From assembly GCA_017544835.1 (NCBI GenBank), contig JAFYDI010000032.1:1-46924 (forward strand): a DNA stretch of 46,924 nucleotides, in the 5' to 3' direction. The number at the start of each line of letters is the position of its first letter. Position 1 is the first letter of the stretch. A program made the translations under genes and the position numbers. Origin of the DNA: Lachnospiraceae bacterium. GTDB taxonomy: Bacteria; Bacillota; Clostridia; Lachnospirales; Lachnospiraceae. Below the pieces are notes generated by a model. It was not told the DNA's origin. It ran no database searches and saw only the letters and a program-made list of their open reading frames with translations. Shown here one piece after another: positions 26,807 through 36,296 of the stretch.

Positions 26807-26835
26807 ACTATACGCTTACTTTGATTAACAGACAA
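26807..26835 (-). promoter_or_regulatory. Promoter of the ECF S-component gene
   Basis: On the minus strand TTGTCT and TATAGT are separated by 17 bp, leaving a leader of about 55 bases in which no known riboswitch was recognised. Confidence 0.55.
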
Positions 26836-26860
26836 GCAAAAAGGATAAATCTTGTGTTTT

Positions 26861-26889
26861 TTGACCGATATTTTTATAATGTATATGTT
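26861..26889 (+). promoter_or_regulatory. Promoter of the sugar-sensing operon
   Basis: TTGACC and TATGTT are separated by 17 bp. The start of transcription would be about 20 bases before the TTG start codon at 26919. Confidence 0.55.
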
Positions 26890-26918
26890 CATTGATTTTA
26901 TCAGGATGGGGGCGCGGT

Positions 26919-27974
26919 TTGAAAGCTTTACTAAAAAGGCTTAATTCCATAACGATTTTCATTATAACCGGCGTGATGGTAGCGCTCACCGGTCTTCTTA
27001 TTTTCTTTTTCGTATCCTATACAAGAACGTTAAGCCGCACCGAATCGGATGTGACTTATGACAAATATTATGTGATGATTACCGATGATGCGGAGTCTTC
27101 CTTCTGGAAGTCTGTGTATGAGGCGGCTTCCCTGCGGGCGGCGGAAGAGAATGCTTATGTTGAGATGATTTCCGACAACTTATCGCGTGAGTATAGTCAG
27201 GCGGAGCTTATGGAAATAGCCATTGCTTCCAAAGTAGACGGTATAATAGTGACGGCGGGTGAGTCAGAGGAGATCACGGAACTGATTAATCAGGCCTATG
27301 AAGAAGGAATTCCGGTTATAACACTCTTTAACGACAATGCACAGTCGGAGCGACTAAGCTTTGTGGGTGTAGGCAACTATAATCTGGGTAAAGAATACGG
27401 CAACCTTATTATTCAGATGGCCAAAGAAGGAGCGTTCCCCGGTAACCACATCAATGTAGCGGTACTTGTAGACGGAGGAGCGGAGAGCTCGGGACAGAAC
27501 GTCCTTGCGGCCGGTATTCAGGATACCATAGACAAAGAAAGCTCCGAAACCGTTGTCAGTCACAAAAGAATAGACGTTACGCTTGTGCCCGTGGATGCAT
27601 CCAACAGTTTCTCGGTGGAAGAGTCTGTCAGAAATCTGTTCCTGAGAGGAACGGGCAGCATACCCAATATCGTGGTGTGCCTTAACGAGACAGAGACCAA
27701 CAGCGTTTATCAGGCGGTAGTCGATTACAATCAGGTAGGAATTGTGAATATTCTGGGATACTACGATTCCGGAGCAATTTTAAAGGGAATAGAACGAGAT
27801 GTTATTTATGCCACGCTTTCCATTGATACCGAGCAGCTGGGGCAGTATTGTATAGACGCGCTTACGGAATATTATGAACTTGGCTATACCAGCCAGTATT
27901 CCACTGTTGACAGTTACGTTATCAATAAGCGAAACGTAGCGGAATACATGGGGGAGGCGCAGAATGAAAAGTAA
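26919..27974 (+). CDS. Membrane-anchored sugar-binding sensor protein (periplasmic-binding fold)
   Basis: The protein has 351 residues. The TTG at 26919 is preferred for the GGATGGGGG site before it; an in-frame TTG at 26892 is less well placed. One N-terminal membrane segment (about 10-32) without a lipobox or obvious cleavage site anchors a type I periplasmic-binding domain (LacI/RbsB-like). Recognisable parts are DDAESSFWKSVYEAA, KVDGIIVTAG and EGIPVITLFND. It is co-transcribed with a LytS-type kinase, whose start it overlaps by 11 bases. This layout matches XylFII-type sensors of Clostridia, which bind a sugar and switch the kinase. The ligand is unknown. Confidence 0.85.
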   Translation: MKALLKRLNSITIFIITGVMVALTGLLIFFFVSYTRTLSRTESDVTYDKYYVMITDDAESSFWKSVYEAASLRAAEENAYVEMISDNLSREYSQAELMEIAIASKVDGIIVTAGESEEITELINQAYEEGIPVITLFNDNAQSERLSFVGVGNYNLGKEYGNLIIQMAKEGAFPGNHINVAVLVDGGAESSGQNVLAAGIQDTIDKESSETVVSHKRIDVTLVPVDASNSFSVEESVRNLFLRGTGSIPNIVVCLNETETNSVYQAVVDYNQVGIVNILGYYDSGAILKGIERDVIYATLSIDTEQLGQYCIDALTEYYELGYTSQYSTVDSYVINKRNVAEYMGEAQNEK

Positions 27975-29448
27975 GCTTAGAAACCTCCCGTTAAGAATCA
28001 AACTAACCGGCATTACCCTGGCTGTTAACATGCTGGTATTCGTGATTAACATGGTACTTCTCGTTGCGATGAACAACATGTCCGACAAGATAGATAACGT
28101 CTACAAGGCTAACCTCCAGCTCAATGAAATATCCATATCCATTAAATCTGTTCAGGACAGTATGGTTGAGTACCTGGGCACCAAGACCAGCGATTCTTTG
28201 GAGAATTACTACAGAAGGTGGCAGGCATTTTCCGAAATGATTGAAGAGCTTAATGACGAGGTAACCGGCAGCACCATAGGCCGAATGGAACGCTCCATCA
28301 AAGAAATGTCGAAGCGATACCTTGAAGAAGTCGGACAGACTATTTTTGCCAAGCGTGGACGTAACGTCGAGAAGTATCGCACCCGCTACGAGGAAGCCAC
28401 CAAACTTTACAGATATATCAATACTTACATATACAGTCTTAACAATGAGCAGTTCAAGGAAAACTCCGCCAACTACCGAGAGATGCTTGACGCCTTCAGA
28501 CGATTCGAAGTTGCGGGCAACCTTATAATGGTGGTGGTTATTTTCACGAGTACACTGCTTATACTTAAACTTACATCCAACCTTATAAGACCTCTTCGTT
28601 CCCTCACGGGCGCGGCGGATGAGGTTGCGAAGGGTAATTTTGAAATATCCACATTACCCGTCAATTCTTCCGATGAAATCGGCGTCGTTACGAATGCTTT
28701 CAACAAGATGGTGGTCAACATTCAGGAATACATCGAGAAGATGCGTGAAAGCGCCGAGACAGAGCGTCAGCTCAAGGAAAAAGAACTTATGATGGAAACA
28801 CACCTTAAGGATGCCCAGCTTAAGTACTTACAGGCGCAGATTAATCCGCACTTTCTTTTTAACACACTTAATGCGGGTGCGCAGCTTGCCATGATGGAGG
28901 GCGCTGACAAGACTTACGAATACGTGCAGATTATGGCGGAGTTCTTCAGATATAACGTTAAAAAGGGCACCAGAACCGTTACCATCGGTGAGGAGCTTGA
29001 ACTTGTAGACAATTACATTTACATATTAAACGTACGATTCTCGGGCGACATTCATTATGAGAAAGAAGTGGACAAGTCACTTCTTAATGTAGAGATGCCC
29101 AGTATGATACTGCAGCCTATTATCGAGAACTGCGTGAACCACGGTATCCGCGAGATGATGGGTGAGGGACGCATCAAGATGAGCGTTTATGCCATGGACG
29201 ATACGGCCTGCATCAGAATCGAGGACAACGGTATCGGAATGGATGAGGATACAATCGATCGCTTAAGAAACGGGCGACCTGCATCCGACGAGAAGAAGGA
29301 CTCAAACGGCATAGGAATGGACAACGTTTACGCGCGTCTTAAGCTGTTTGCGGGAACGGACGATGTTCTTTCGATAGAAAGCGACGGCCCGGGCAAGGGC
29401 TCAAGATTCACCATTTACTTAGACATTAAGGAGAAACGCGATGTATAA
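27964..29448 (+). CDS. Sensor histidine kinase, LytS/YesM type
   Basis: The protein has 494 residues with two membrane segments (about 15-37 and 180-203) flanking an extracellular helical domain. HAMP follows (IRPLRSLTGAADEVAKG), then a coiled coil and the His_kinase/HATPase module. The phospho-acceptor is His in NPHFLFNTLN; the N box is ENCVNHGI and the G boxes DNGIGM and GIGMDNVYARL. The small extracellular domain lacks a sugar-binding fold, so the preceding binding protein probably supplies ligand recognition. It overlaps the response regulator gene by 8 bases. It should phosphorylate that regulator. Confidence 0.95.
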   Translation: MKSKLRNLPLRIKLTGITLAVNMLVFVINMVLLVAMNNMSDKIDNVYKANLQLNEISISIKSVQDSMVEYLGTKTSDSLENYYRRWQAFSEMIEELNDEVTGSTIGRMERSIKEMSKRYLEEVGQTIFAKRGRNVEKYRTRYEEATKLYRYINTYIYSLNNEQFKENSANYREMLDAFRRFEVAGNLIMVVVIFTSTLLILKLTSNLIRPLRSLTGAADEVAKGNFEISTLPVNSSDEIGVVTNAFNKMVVNIQEYIEKMRESAETERQLKEKELMMETHLKDAQLKYLQAQINPHFLFNTLNAGAQLAMMEGADKTYEYVQIMAEFFRYNVKKGTRTVTIGEELELVDNYIYILNVRFSGDIHYEKEVDKSLLNVEMPSMILQPIIENCVNHGIREMMGEGRIKMSVYAMDDTACIRIEDNGIGMDEDTIDRLRNGRPASDEKKDSNGIGMDNVYARLKLFAGTDDVLSIESDGPGKGSRFTIYLDIKEKRDV

Positions 29449-31021
29449 AATAATGCTTGCCGACGATGAAGGCATAGTAATCGACTCCCTTAAGTTCATA
29501 ATTCAGAAGGAATTCGGCGACGAGTGCCGCGTGGAATACGCCAAGACCGGCAGAAACGTCATAGAGCTTGCCGAGAGCTTTCATCCCGATATTGCCGTTA
29601 TGGATATTCAGATGCCCGGAATCAACGGTATCGATGCCATGCGCGAGATTCGTAAGACCAACGACAACGTTATTTTTATCGTAATGTCGGCTTACGATAA
29701 GTTCGATTATGCCAAGGAAGCCATGAAGCTTGGTGCCATCGAGTACATCACAAAGCCCATGGAGCGTAACCGTATCATCGCGGCTCTTAAGAAAGCCATG
29801 AACATGGTTACGGAAGAGAAGAACCGCCGCTCCAACGACTTACTGGTCAAAGAAAAACTCGAGACCGTCGTGCCCATCCTCGAGAACGGCCTTATTTACA
29901 ACATTCTTTTTCATGAATACTTTGACGAAGATATAGATAATTATAAGACGATGCTCGACATTCATGCTGAGAACGCTTACATGATGGTGCTGGTATCCGG
30001 TGATGCCAAGGAAGGCAACCACATGACCAATGCCCTCGGTTCGAGTGTCAAGCTACAGCAGAATTACAGGGAAATTCGCGAGTACATAAAGCTTTATTTT
30101 AACGGTATCGTAGGTTCCGTTATGGGTAATAAGATTGCCGTGCTGGTGCCCTGTGACTATGAGGAAATGGATTACGCGGAGCGCGTAAGCGTAATTACCA
30201 ATGCGCGCGAGATGATTCATAAGCTTAGTCATACCACCGATATTGCTTTCAGAGTGGGTATCGGCAAGGTTAACAAGCTTTCCCGTATGGACAATTCCTA
30301 CAGGGACGCGGTTAATGCGCTTCTTATTACGACCAATACGCTGGCGCACGCGGACGACCTTCCAATCGGATGCGCTTATACAGGCGACTACCCGATTGAG
30401 CTTGAATTAAGACTCTTTGAAGAGATTGCCAAGGGACGTACCGAGGCGGCGCTCAGTGTTGCGCGCGATTTCTTTGAATGGGTTCGTACCCGCGATATTA
30501 TGGATGCGCGACTGAAAGTGCTGGAGTTTGCGCTAAGGGCAGAGACGCTTGCTTATGAAAACGGTATGACATATAAGCTTGAAGACCGCCGCGATTACCT
30601 TCCGAGGGTTATGGAAGCACAGGACGCGGATTCCTTGTGGGAGTGGTTTAAGGACAGGGTTATTTTCTCCTGCACAAGCATTTCCAATAAGAAGACCGAA
30701 AGCTCCAACGATGTGGTAGAAGCGTCGAAAGCATATATTGAGGCCAATTACACGAAGAACATCACGCTTGACGACGTTTCCATGGCAGTTAACATCAGTT
30801 CATACTATCTCAGCCGAATTTTCAAGGAAAGTACCGGCGAGAACTTTATCGATTATCTTACGAAGCTTAGGATTGAGCGGGCCAAGGAGTTACTTAGCAC
30901 CACGCAGTATTCCATGAAGGAAATCTGTCAGATGGCGGGCTATTCCGATCCCAACTACTTCAGTAAATCATTTAAAAAGAATGTGGGTGTGACTCCCACG
31001 GAGTACAGAGAGGGTAAATAA
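29441..31021 (+). CDS. Response regulator, YesN/AraC type
   Basis: The protein has 526 residues. The N-terminal receiver domain (1-120) has the acidic pair near the start (ADDEG), the phospho-Asp in DIAVMDIQMPG and the Lys in ITKPME. A middle region of about 270 residues is unassigned, as usual in YesN proteins. The C-terminal 100 residues are two AraC helix-turn-helix motifs (LDDVSMAVNISSYYLSRIFK and MKEICQMAGYSDPNYFSKSFKK). It likely activates the transporter operon starting at 32300, and perhaps its own. Partner of the adjacent kinase. Confidence 0.95.
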   Translation: MYKIMLADDEGIVIDSLKFIIQKEFGDECRVEYAKTGRNVIELAESFHPDIAVMDIQMPGINGIDAMREIRKTNDNVIFIVMSAYDKFDYAKEAMKLGAIEYITKPMERNRIIAALKKAMNMVTEEKNRRSNDLLVKEKLETVVPILENGLIYNILFHEYFDEDIDNYKTMLDIHAENAYMMVLVSGDAKEGNHMTNALGSSVKLQQNYREIREYIKLYFNGIVGSVMGNKIAVLVPCDYEEMDYAERVSVITNAREMIHKLSHTTDIAFRVGIGKVNKLSRMDNSYRDAVNALLITTNTLAHADDLPIGCAYTGDYPIELELRLFEEIAKGRTEAALSVARDFFEWVRTRDIMDARLKVLEFALRAETLAYENGMTYKLEDRRDYLPRVMEAQDADSLWEWFKDRVIFSCTSISNKKTESSNDVVEASKAYIEANYTKNITLDDVSMAVNISSYYLSRIFKESTGENFIDYLTKLRIERAKELLSTTQYSMKEICQMAGYSDPNYFSKSFKKNVGVTPTEYREGK

Positions 31022-32074
31022 GTGAAAAGATTTTTGGCGGGGTTAATGGTTATGGTACTCCTTCTTTTGCCCGGATGCAGAGCAGGGGAGAAGGCGGAGG
31101 AAAAGAAAAAGGTTGCGCCCAACGACAAGATTCAGATAGCAATGAGTTTTGATTCTTTTGTTATCGAGCGCTGGCAGCGTGACAGAGACGTGTTCGTATC
31201 GACGGCCAAGGAACTGGGGGCCACGGTTAATGTACAGAACGCCAACGGTGACGTTGAAAAGCAGAAAGAGCAGATTGAGTACTTTATTAAGAAGGGCGTG
31301 GACGTAATCGTAATAGTCTGCATCGATTCGGAATCCCTTAAGTCTACGGTTCAAAAGGCCAAGGACGAGGGCATCAAGATTATTGCTTACGACCGTCCCG
31401 TTACCAATTCCAATGCGGACCTTTATATTACATTTGACAATGAAATGGTAGGAACGCTGATGGCCGAAGCTTTGGCTAAGAGCGGTGCCGCAGGCGGCAA
31501 TGTGCTGATGCTCGGCGGTTCGCCGCTTGACAATAATGTACCCGCGGTTGAGAAAGGATTCCTCGATGTATGCGCGCGTGAGAACATGACGGTAATCGAT
31601 ACGATTCACTGTGACGGCTGGCGCGCCGAGATTGCAGGTGATTATATTTATGAGCATGAGGACATGGTTCTTAATGCGTCCGGTATCATGTGCGGTAACG
31701 ACAACCTTGCCGGTAAGGTAATAACGGCACTCTCCGAGAAGAGACTTGCGGGCGACCTTCCCGTTGTGGGCCAAGATGCCGACCTCGAGGCCTGTCAGCG
31801 AATCGTTGAAGGCACTCAGAACATGACGGTTTACAAGCCTGTGGAGAAACTTGCGAAACGAGCTGCCGAATGTGCAATCGCCCTTGCCAAGGGAGAGCCT
31901 CTCGAAGGCGACGATGTCACCACAATAAATGACGGTTCCTATGACATTCCTTACATAGGCCTTAAACCCATTGCGGTTACCAAGGATAACCTTGACGAAG
32001 TCATTATTTCAAGTGGCTTCCACCTCAAAGAAGACGTGTATTTAAACGTTCCGGAGAAGATGCCCGGGAATTAA
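31022..32074 (+). CDS. XylF-like sugar-binding lipoprotein
   Basis: The protein has 350 residues. GTG start directly after the regulator stop. The lipobox LLPGC puts lipidation at Cys19. The mature part reads like D-xylose-binding proteins: VIERWQRDRDVF, VQNANGDVEKQKEQIEYFI, GVDVIVIV, IIAYDRPV, ITFDNEMVG. As the last gene of the sensor operon it may feed the transporter encoded downstream or act in sensing. A second, ChvE-like binding protein heads the transporter operon, so the two may differ in ligand or affinity. Substrate xylose or another pentose is inference. Confidence 0.88.
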   Translation: MKRFLAGLMVMVLLLLPGCRAGEKAEEKKKVAPNDKIQIAMSFDSFVIERWQRDRDVFVSTAKELGATVNVQNANGDVEKQKEQIEYFIKKGVDVIVIVCIDSESLKSTVQKAKDEGIKIIAYDRPVTNSNADLYITFDNEMVGTLMAEALAKSGAAGGNVLMLGGSPLDNNVPAVEKGFLDVCARENMTVIDTIHCDGWRAEIAGDYIYEHEDMVLNASGIMCGNDNLAGKVITALSEKRLAGDLPVVGQDADLEACQRIVEGTQNMTVYKPVEKLAKRAAECAIALAKGEPLEGDDVTTINDGSYDIPYIGLKPIAVTKDNLDEVIISSGFHLKEDVYLNVPEKMPGN

Positions 32075-32077
32075 AGC

Positions 32078-32088
32078 GAAACGGTTTC
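32078..32088. promoter_or_regulatory. Short palindrome GAAACGGTTTC
   Basis: An 11-bp perfect palindrome just after the XylF-like gene stop resembles LacI-family or catabolite-response half-sites but does not fully match the cre consensus. Confidence 0.25.
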
Positions 32089-32152
32089 TTTGGCGGAAAA
32101 GCATTAGGTAAAACATAGTAAAAAGTAAAAATAGTAAAATCTTGCAAGACTT

Positions 32153-32191
32153 GCGTGCTGTATGACAAAAATTTACAGCGCGCATTTTTTT
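32153..32191 (+). terminator. Terminator of the sugar-sensing operon
   Basis: GCGTGCTGTA pairs with TACAGCGCGC (one G-U), followed by ATTTTTTT. Confidence 0.85.
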
Positions 32192-32230
32192 ACCCATCAA
32201 GGTGCAAAATAATTTCAAGATGGGTAAAAA
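32187..32230. repeat. Inverted repeat TTTTTACCCATC / GATGGGTAAAAA
   Basis: Perfect 12-bp arms flank a 20-bp A/T-rich spacer. The design resembles the units at 25334-25562 (CCCA-containing arms, A/T-rich 16-20 bp loop) but the arm sequence differs. It ends about 17 bp before a TATGTT (32247-32252) that may be the -10 of the transporter operon, so it may be an operator. Confidence 0.75.
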
Positions 32231-32299
32231 TTAATTACTTGTTAATTATGTTATTCTTTATCCGTAACAAAAAACTACCTTATAAAGGGAGGAAAGAAT

Positions 32300-33370
32300 A
32301 TGAAAAAGAAACTTTTAAGCATAATCCTCGCTTGCGCAATGGCAATTTCAGTGCTTGCAGGTTGTGGTGCAGGCGGTGCAGGCGGAACAAAGGTCGGCGT
32401 TGCAATGCCTACAAAGGATTTGCAGAGATGGAACCAGGACGGTGCCAACATGGAGAAGCAGCTTAAAGAAGCAGGCTACACTGTAGACCTTCAGTACGCT
32501 TCCAACGACATCGCTACACAGGTTTCTCAGATTGAGAACATGATCAACTCCGGTTGTAAGGTTCTCGTTATCGCTTCAATCGAAGGCGATTCACTCGGAA
32601 CCGTTTTAGCTCAGGCTAAAGAAAAAGGCGTTAAGGTTATCGCTTATGACCGCCTTATCATGAACTCCGACGCTGTTACATACTATGCAACATTCGATAA
32701 CTACATGGTAGGTACCAAGCAGGGCGAATACATTGAGCAGCAGTTAGGTCTTAAGGACGGCAAGGGCCCCTTCAATATCGAGCTTATCACCGGTGACCCC
32801 GGCGACAACAATGCAAGATTCTTCTTCCAGGGCGCTATGGATGTTCTTCAGAAGTACATCGACAATGGTCAGCTTGTAGTTAAGTCCGGTCAGACAGACT
32901 TTGCTACCGTTGCTACTCAGGGCTGGTCAACAGAGAACGCACAGAACAGATTCGATGCTATTATCTCCGCTAACTACGCAGACGGCACACAGCTTGATGC
33001 AGTTATGGCTTCCAACGACTCTACAGCAATGGGCGTTACCAACTCCCTTATTGCTAACTACGAAGGCAACCACTCCAACTGGCCTATCATCACCGGTCAG
33101 GACTGTGATATCGCTAACGTTAAGAATATGATCGCAGGCAAGCAGTCAATGTCTATCTTCAAGGATACCCGTACTCTTGCAGCTAAGACAGTAGAAATGG
33201 TTGACGCTATCATGAAGGGTAAAGAAGCTCCTGTTAACGATACCAAGACATACGACAACGGAAAGGGTATTGTTCCTTCATTCCTTTGCGAGCCCGTATT
33301 TGCTGATATCAACAACTACGAAGAGTTACTTATTAAGTCCGGTTACTACACCGCAGATCAGTTAAAGTAA
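32300..33370 (+). CDS. ChvE-like multiple-sugar-binding lipoprotein
   Basis: The protein has 356 residues and an ATG after GGGAGG. The lipobox LAGC puts lipidation at Cys22. The mature protein resembles ChvE/multiple-monosaccharide-binding proteins: VGVAMPTKDLQRWNQDG, DIATQVSQIENMI, VIAYDRLIM, ATFDNYMVG, ELITGDPGDNNA, ITGQDCD. It delivers monosaccharides (glucose, galactose, arabinose or xylose type) to the ATPase and permease downstream. The region before it lacks a good -35, consistent with activation by the upstream YesN-type regulator. A hairpin follows before the ATPase gene. Confidence 0.92.
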   Translation: MKKKLLSIILACAMAISVLAGCGAGGAGGTKVGVAMPTKDLQRWNQDGANMEKQLKEAGYTVDLQYASNDIATQVSQIENMINSGCKVLVIASIEGDSLGTVLAQAKEKGVKVIAYDRLIMNSDAVTYYATFDNYMVGTKQGEYIEQQLGLKDGKGPFNIELITGDPGDNNARFFFQGAMDVLQKYIDNGQLVVKSGQTDFATVATQGWSTENAQNRFDAIISANYADGTQLDAVMASNDSTAMGVTNSLIANYEGNHSNWPIITGQDCDIANVKNMIAGKQSMSIFKDTRTLAAKTVEMVDAIMKGKEAPVNDTKTYDNGKGIVPSFLCEPVFADINNYEELLIKSGYYTADQLK

Positions 33371-33392
33371 TACATCTTTATAAAAAATGAGC

Positions 33393-33415
33393 GCAGGCGG
33401 GCTTGTCCCGCCTGC
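33393..33415 (+). terminator. Intercistronic hairpin after the ChvE-like gene
   Basis: GCAGGCGGG pairs with CCCGCCTGC over five bases, followed by TGTTTCTG, a poor U-tract. It probably stabilises the upstream mRNA or attenuates transcription so that binding protein exceeds transporter. Confidence 0.65.
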
Positions 33416-33451
33416 TGTTTCTGAAAGGACATAGAAAAGGGAGGATTCAAA

Positions 33452-34990
33452 TTGGCTAAGATATTGCTTGAAATGAAAAACATAACCAAAACCTTCCCGG
33501 GCGTTAAAGCATTAAGCGACGTAAACCTTCAGGTGGAAGAGGGCGAAATTCACGCTCTTGTAGGTGAGAACGGAGCCGGTAAGTCCACATTGATGAACGT
33601 TTTAAGCGGAATTTATCCTCACGGCACATACGAAGGGGATATCGTTTATGACGGTGAGGTTTGTGAATTTCATACAATCAAGGACAGCGAGGCAAAGGGA
33701 ATAGTTATTATTCACCAGGAACTTGCGCTGATTCCTTATATGACTATTGCAGAGAATATGTTCCTCGGTAATGAGCGAGGCAGCAAATTCAAGATTAATT
33801 GGAATGAAACGAATGATCTTGCGGCAAAATACCTTAAAGTGGTAGGCCTTAAAGAACAGCCGCAGGTTCTGATTAAAGATATAGGTGTGGGTAAACAGCA
33901 GCTTGTTGAAATAGCCAAGGCACTTGCGAAGAATGCCAAGCTTCTTATTTTGGACGAGCCCACAGCATCCCTCAACGAAGAGGATTCAAAAGCACTTCTC
34001 GATCTTTTGCTTAAGTTCAAGAAGGAAGGAATGACATCAATCATCATCTCCCACAAACTAAACGAGGTATCGTACGTTGCGGATAAGATTACCGTTATCC
34101 GAGACGGTCAGACAATCGAAACACTCGATAAGGCAACGGACGATATCTCGGAAAGCCGTATCATAAAGGGCATGGTAGGTCGAGAAATTGCAGACCGATT
34201 CCCGAAACGCCCCAAGAATATAGTTAACGATCAGGGAGAGATTAAATTAGAGGTAAGAAACTGGACTGCTTATCACCCGATCTACTCGGAAAGAAAGGTT
34301 GTCGACAACGTCAACTTTAACGTAAGAAGAGGTGAGATTGTAGGTATAGCGGGCCTTATGGGTGCAGGACGTACCGAGCTTGCGATGAGTATCTTCGGAA
34401 AGAGCTACGGCGACAACATTTCCGGTCAGGTATTCATAGACGGTAAAGAGGTTCACATGAACAATGTTCGTGAAGCCATCGACCACAAGCTTGCATACGT
34501 AACCGAAGACCGTAAAGGAAACGGACTTATTCTTTCGAATACCATTAAGCTTAATACTACGCTTGCCAACCTTGCGGGTGTCAGCAAGCATAAGATTATC
34601 AATAAGGACGAAGAATATGCCGTAGCGGTTGACTATCGTAAGAAACTTTCCATAAAGTGTCCTACGGTAGAACAGAATGTAGGCAATCTTTCCGGCGGTA
34701 ACATGCAGAAAGTATTGCTTGCAAAATGGATGTATGCCGATCCCGACATTCTTATTTTGGATGAGCCTACAAGAGGTATCGACGTAGGTGCCAAATATGA
34801 AATTTATTGCATCATGAATCAGCTCGTGGCTGAGGGCAAATCAGTTATTATGATTTCTTCCGAAATGCCGGAACTTTTGGGAATGTGCGATAGAATTTAT
34901 ATAATGAACGAAGGCAAGATGGTAGGTGAACTTGATGCGGCTGAGGCATCTCAGGAAGCAATCATGTCACACATCATTAAGGCCGGTTAG
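33452..34990 (+). CDS. Sugar ABC transporter ATP-binding protein (MmsA/GguA/XylG type)
   Basis: The protein has 512 residues and a TTG start after GGGAGG. It has two tandem ATPase halves, the rule for CUT2 monosaccharide transporters. The first half has Walker [10 protein letters not shown], Walker B LLILDEP and the H-loop SHK. The second half has a degenerate Walker A (GLMGAGRTE), signature LSGGNMQKV, and [14 protein letters not shown]. Asymmetric sites are normal for this family. It powers the permease that follows. Gene names in use for such proteins (gguA, mmsA, xylG) depend on substrate, which is not fixed here. Confidence 0.95.
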   Translation: MAKILLEMKNITKTFPGVKALSDVNLQVEEGEIHALVGENGAGKSTLMNVLSGIYPHGTYEGDIVYDGEVCEFHTIKDSEAKGIVIIHQELALIPYMTIAENMFLGNERGSKFKINWNETNDLAAKYLKVVGLKEQPQVLIKDIGVGKQQLVEIAKALAKNAKLLILDEPTASLNEEDSKALLDLLLKFKKEGMTSIIISHKLNEVSYVADKITVIRDGQTIETLDKATDDISESRIIKGMVGREIADRFPKRPKNIVNDQGEIKLEVRNWTAYHPIYSERKVVDNVNFNVRRGEIVGIAGLMGAGRTELAMSIFGKSYGDNISGQVFIDGKEVHMNNVREAIDHKLAYVTEDRKGNGLILSNTIKLNTTLANLAGVSKHKIINKDEEYAVAVDYRKKLSIKCPTVEQNVGNLSGGNMQKVLLAKWMYADPDILILDEPTRGIDVGAKYEIYCIMNQLVAEGKSVIMISSEMPELLGMCDRIYIMNEGKMVGELDAAEASQEAIMSHIIKAG

Positions 34991-35001
34991 GAGCGACGAC
35001 A

Positions 35002-36189
35002 ATGACTAATTCGAAATTACTTGATTTTGTAAAAAAATATACAATGATTATCGTACTGGTTCTGGTGCTTAGCTTATTTGCTATTTTGACCGGCGGTTCT
35101 ATCTTGCTTCCGGCTAACGTATCCAACATCATTTCACAGAACGCGTACGTATTCATTCTTGCAACCGGTATGCTTCTTTGCATACTTACCGGCGGTAATA
35201 TCGACCTTTCCGTTGGTTCGGTTGTATGTTTCGTAGGTGCCGTAGGTGCCAAACTCATGGTTGACAAGGGCGTTAACATGTACCTTGCAATCTTCATCAT
35301 GTTACTTACCGGTACCGCAATCGGTGCATTCCAGGCATTCTGGATTGCATATGTAAGAATACCTCCTTTCATCGTAACACTTGCAGGTATGCTTGCTTTC
35401 AGAGGCTTAAGTAACGTAGTACTCGACGGTCTTACTGTTTCCATTACAGGACAGGTTCAGTTCGTTAACATCTTCGGCGGCGGCGCTAACTGCTACATCC
35501 CCGATTACTTCCACTTCGGAGCAATTAACGGATTCTGCCTTGTGGTTGGTATTATTGCGGCAGCACTTTTGGTAATGTTCCAGCTTAAGAGCAGAATCAG
35601 CAAAAAGTCAAAGAACTACGAAGTTGAATCTGCAGTTGCTTTCTGGATTAAGACGGTTGTTATTGCAGCGGTAATTATTGCTTTTGCTTTCAGACTTGCA
35701 CAGCACAAGGGTATTCCTACCGTCCTTATCTGGGTTGTACTGGTAATCGTAATTTACGGTTACATTACTTCCAACACCACCGTTGGTCGTGCTTTCTACG
35801 CAGTAGGCGGTAACGAGAAGGCTACCAAGCTTTCCGGTATCAACACTAACAGAGTTTACTTCCTTGCATACACCAACATGGGTCTTCTTTCCGCACTCGC
35901 TGCAATGGTAACAATTGCAAGACTTACCTCAGCGCAGCCTACATACGGTCAGAACTACGAAATGGATGCCATCGGCTCCTGCTTCATCGGCGGTGCTTCC
36001 GCATACGGCGGAATCGGAACCGTTCCCGGCGTTATCGTAGGTGCGGTCCTCATGGGTGTCATAAACATGGGTATGTCCCTTATGGGCGTTGACGCCAACA
36101 TGCAGAAGGTTGTAAAGGGTGGCGTATTACTTATCGCAGTTATCTTTGACGTAGTATCAAAGCGCGGTAAATGGTTTGCTAAAGATTGA
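35002..36189 (+). CDS. Sugar ABC transporter permease (MmsB/GguB/XylH type)
   Basis: The protein has 395 residues and about ten membrane segments. The family motif GGNIDLSVGSVV appears after segment 2, and AVGGNEKATKLSGINTNR sits in the cytoplasmic EAA-like loop. A C-terminal FIGGASAYGGIGTVPG is typical of BPD_transp_2 permeases of CUT2 systems. It forms the channel for the sugar bound by the ChvE-like protein. The ATG lies 11 bases after the ATPase stop, with GGAG before it; a terminator follows the gene. Confidence 0.95.
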   Translation: MTNSKLLDFVKKYTMIIVLVLVLSLFAILTGGSILLPANVSNIISQNAYVFILATGMLLCILTGGNIDLSVGSVVCFVGAVGAKLMVDKGVNMYLAIFIMLLTGTAIGAFQAFWIAYVRIPPFIVTLAGMLAFRGLSNVVLDGLTVSITGQVQFVNIFGGGANCYIPDYFHFGAINGFCLVVGIIAAALLVMFQLKSRISKKSKNYEVESAVAFWIKTVVIAAVIIAFAFRLAQHKGIPTVLIWVVLVIVIYGYITSNTTVGRAFYAVGGNEKATKLSGINTNRVYFLAYTNMGLLSALAAMVTIARLTSAQPTYGQNYEMDAIGSCFIGGASAYGGIGTVPGVIVGAVLMGVINMGMSLMGVDANMQKVVKGGVLLIAVIFDVVSKRGKWFAKD

Positions 36190-36210
36190 TAATTTTTCTC
36201 ATAATCCTCT

Positions 36211-36250
36211 AAAGGGAGTCAGGCTTCGGCCGGGCTCCCTTTATACTTTT
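36211..36250 (+). terminator. Terminator of the sugar ABC operon
   Basis: AAAGGGAG pairs with CTCCCTTT; the loop is G/C rich and TATACTTTT follows. Confidence 0.75.
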
Positions 36251-36269
36251 CGCCCTTTCATGGAGGATA

Positions 36270-36278
36270 TGGTACAAT
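36270..36278 (+). promoter_or_regulatory. Extended -10 of the amr operon
   Basis: TGG-TACAAT is an extended -10 without a good -35. Confidence 0.4.
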
Positions 36279-36296
36279 GAGAGAGGAGGGCGGAAT

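Noticed and set aside
31043..31774. Open frame of 243 codons on the minus strand
   Set aside because: It is opposite the XylF-like lipoprotein gene, without a start signal or domain; a shadow frame.
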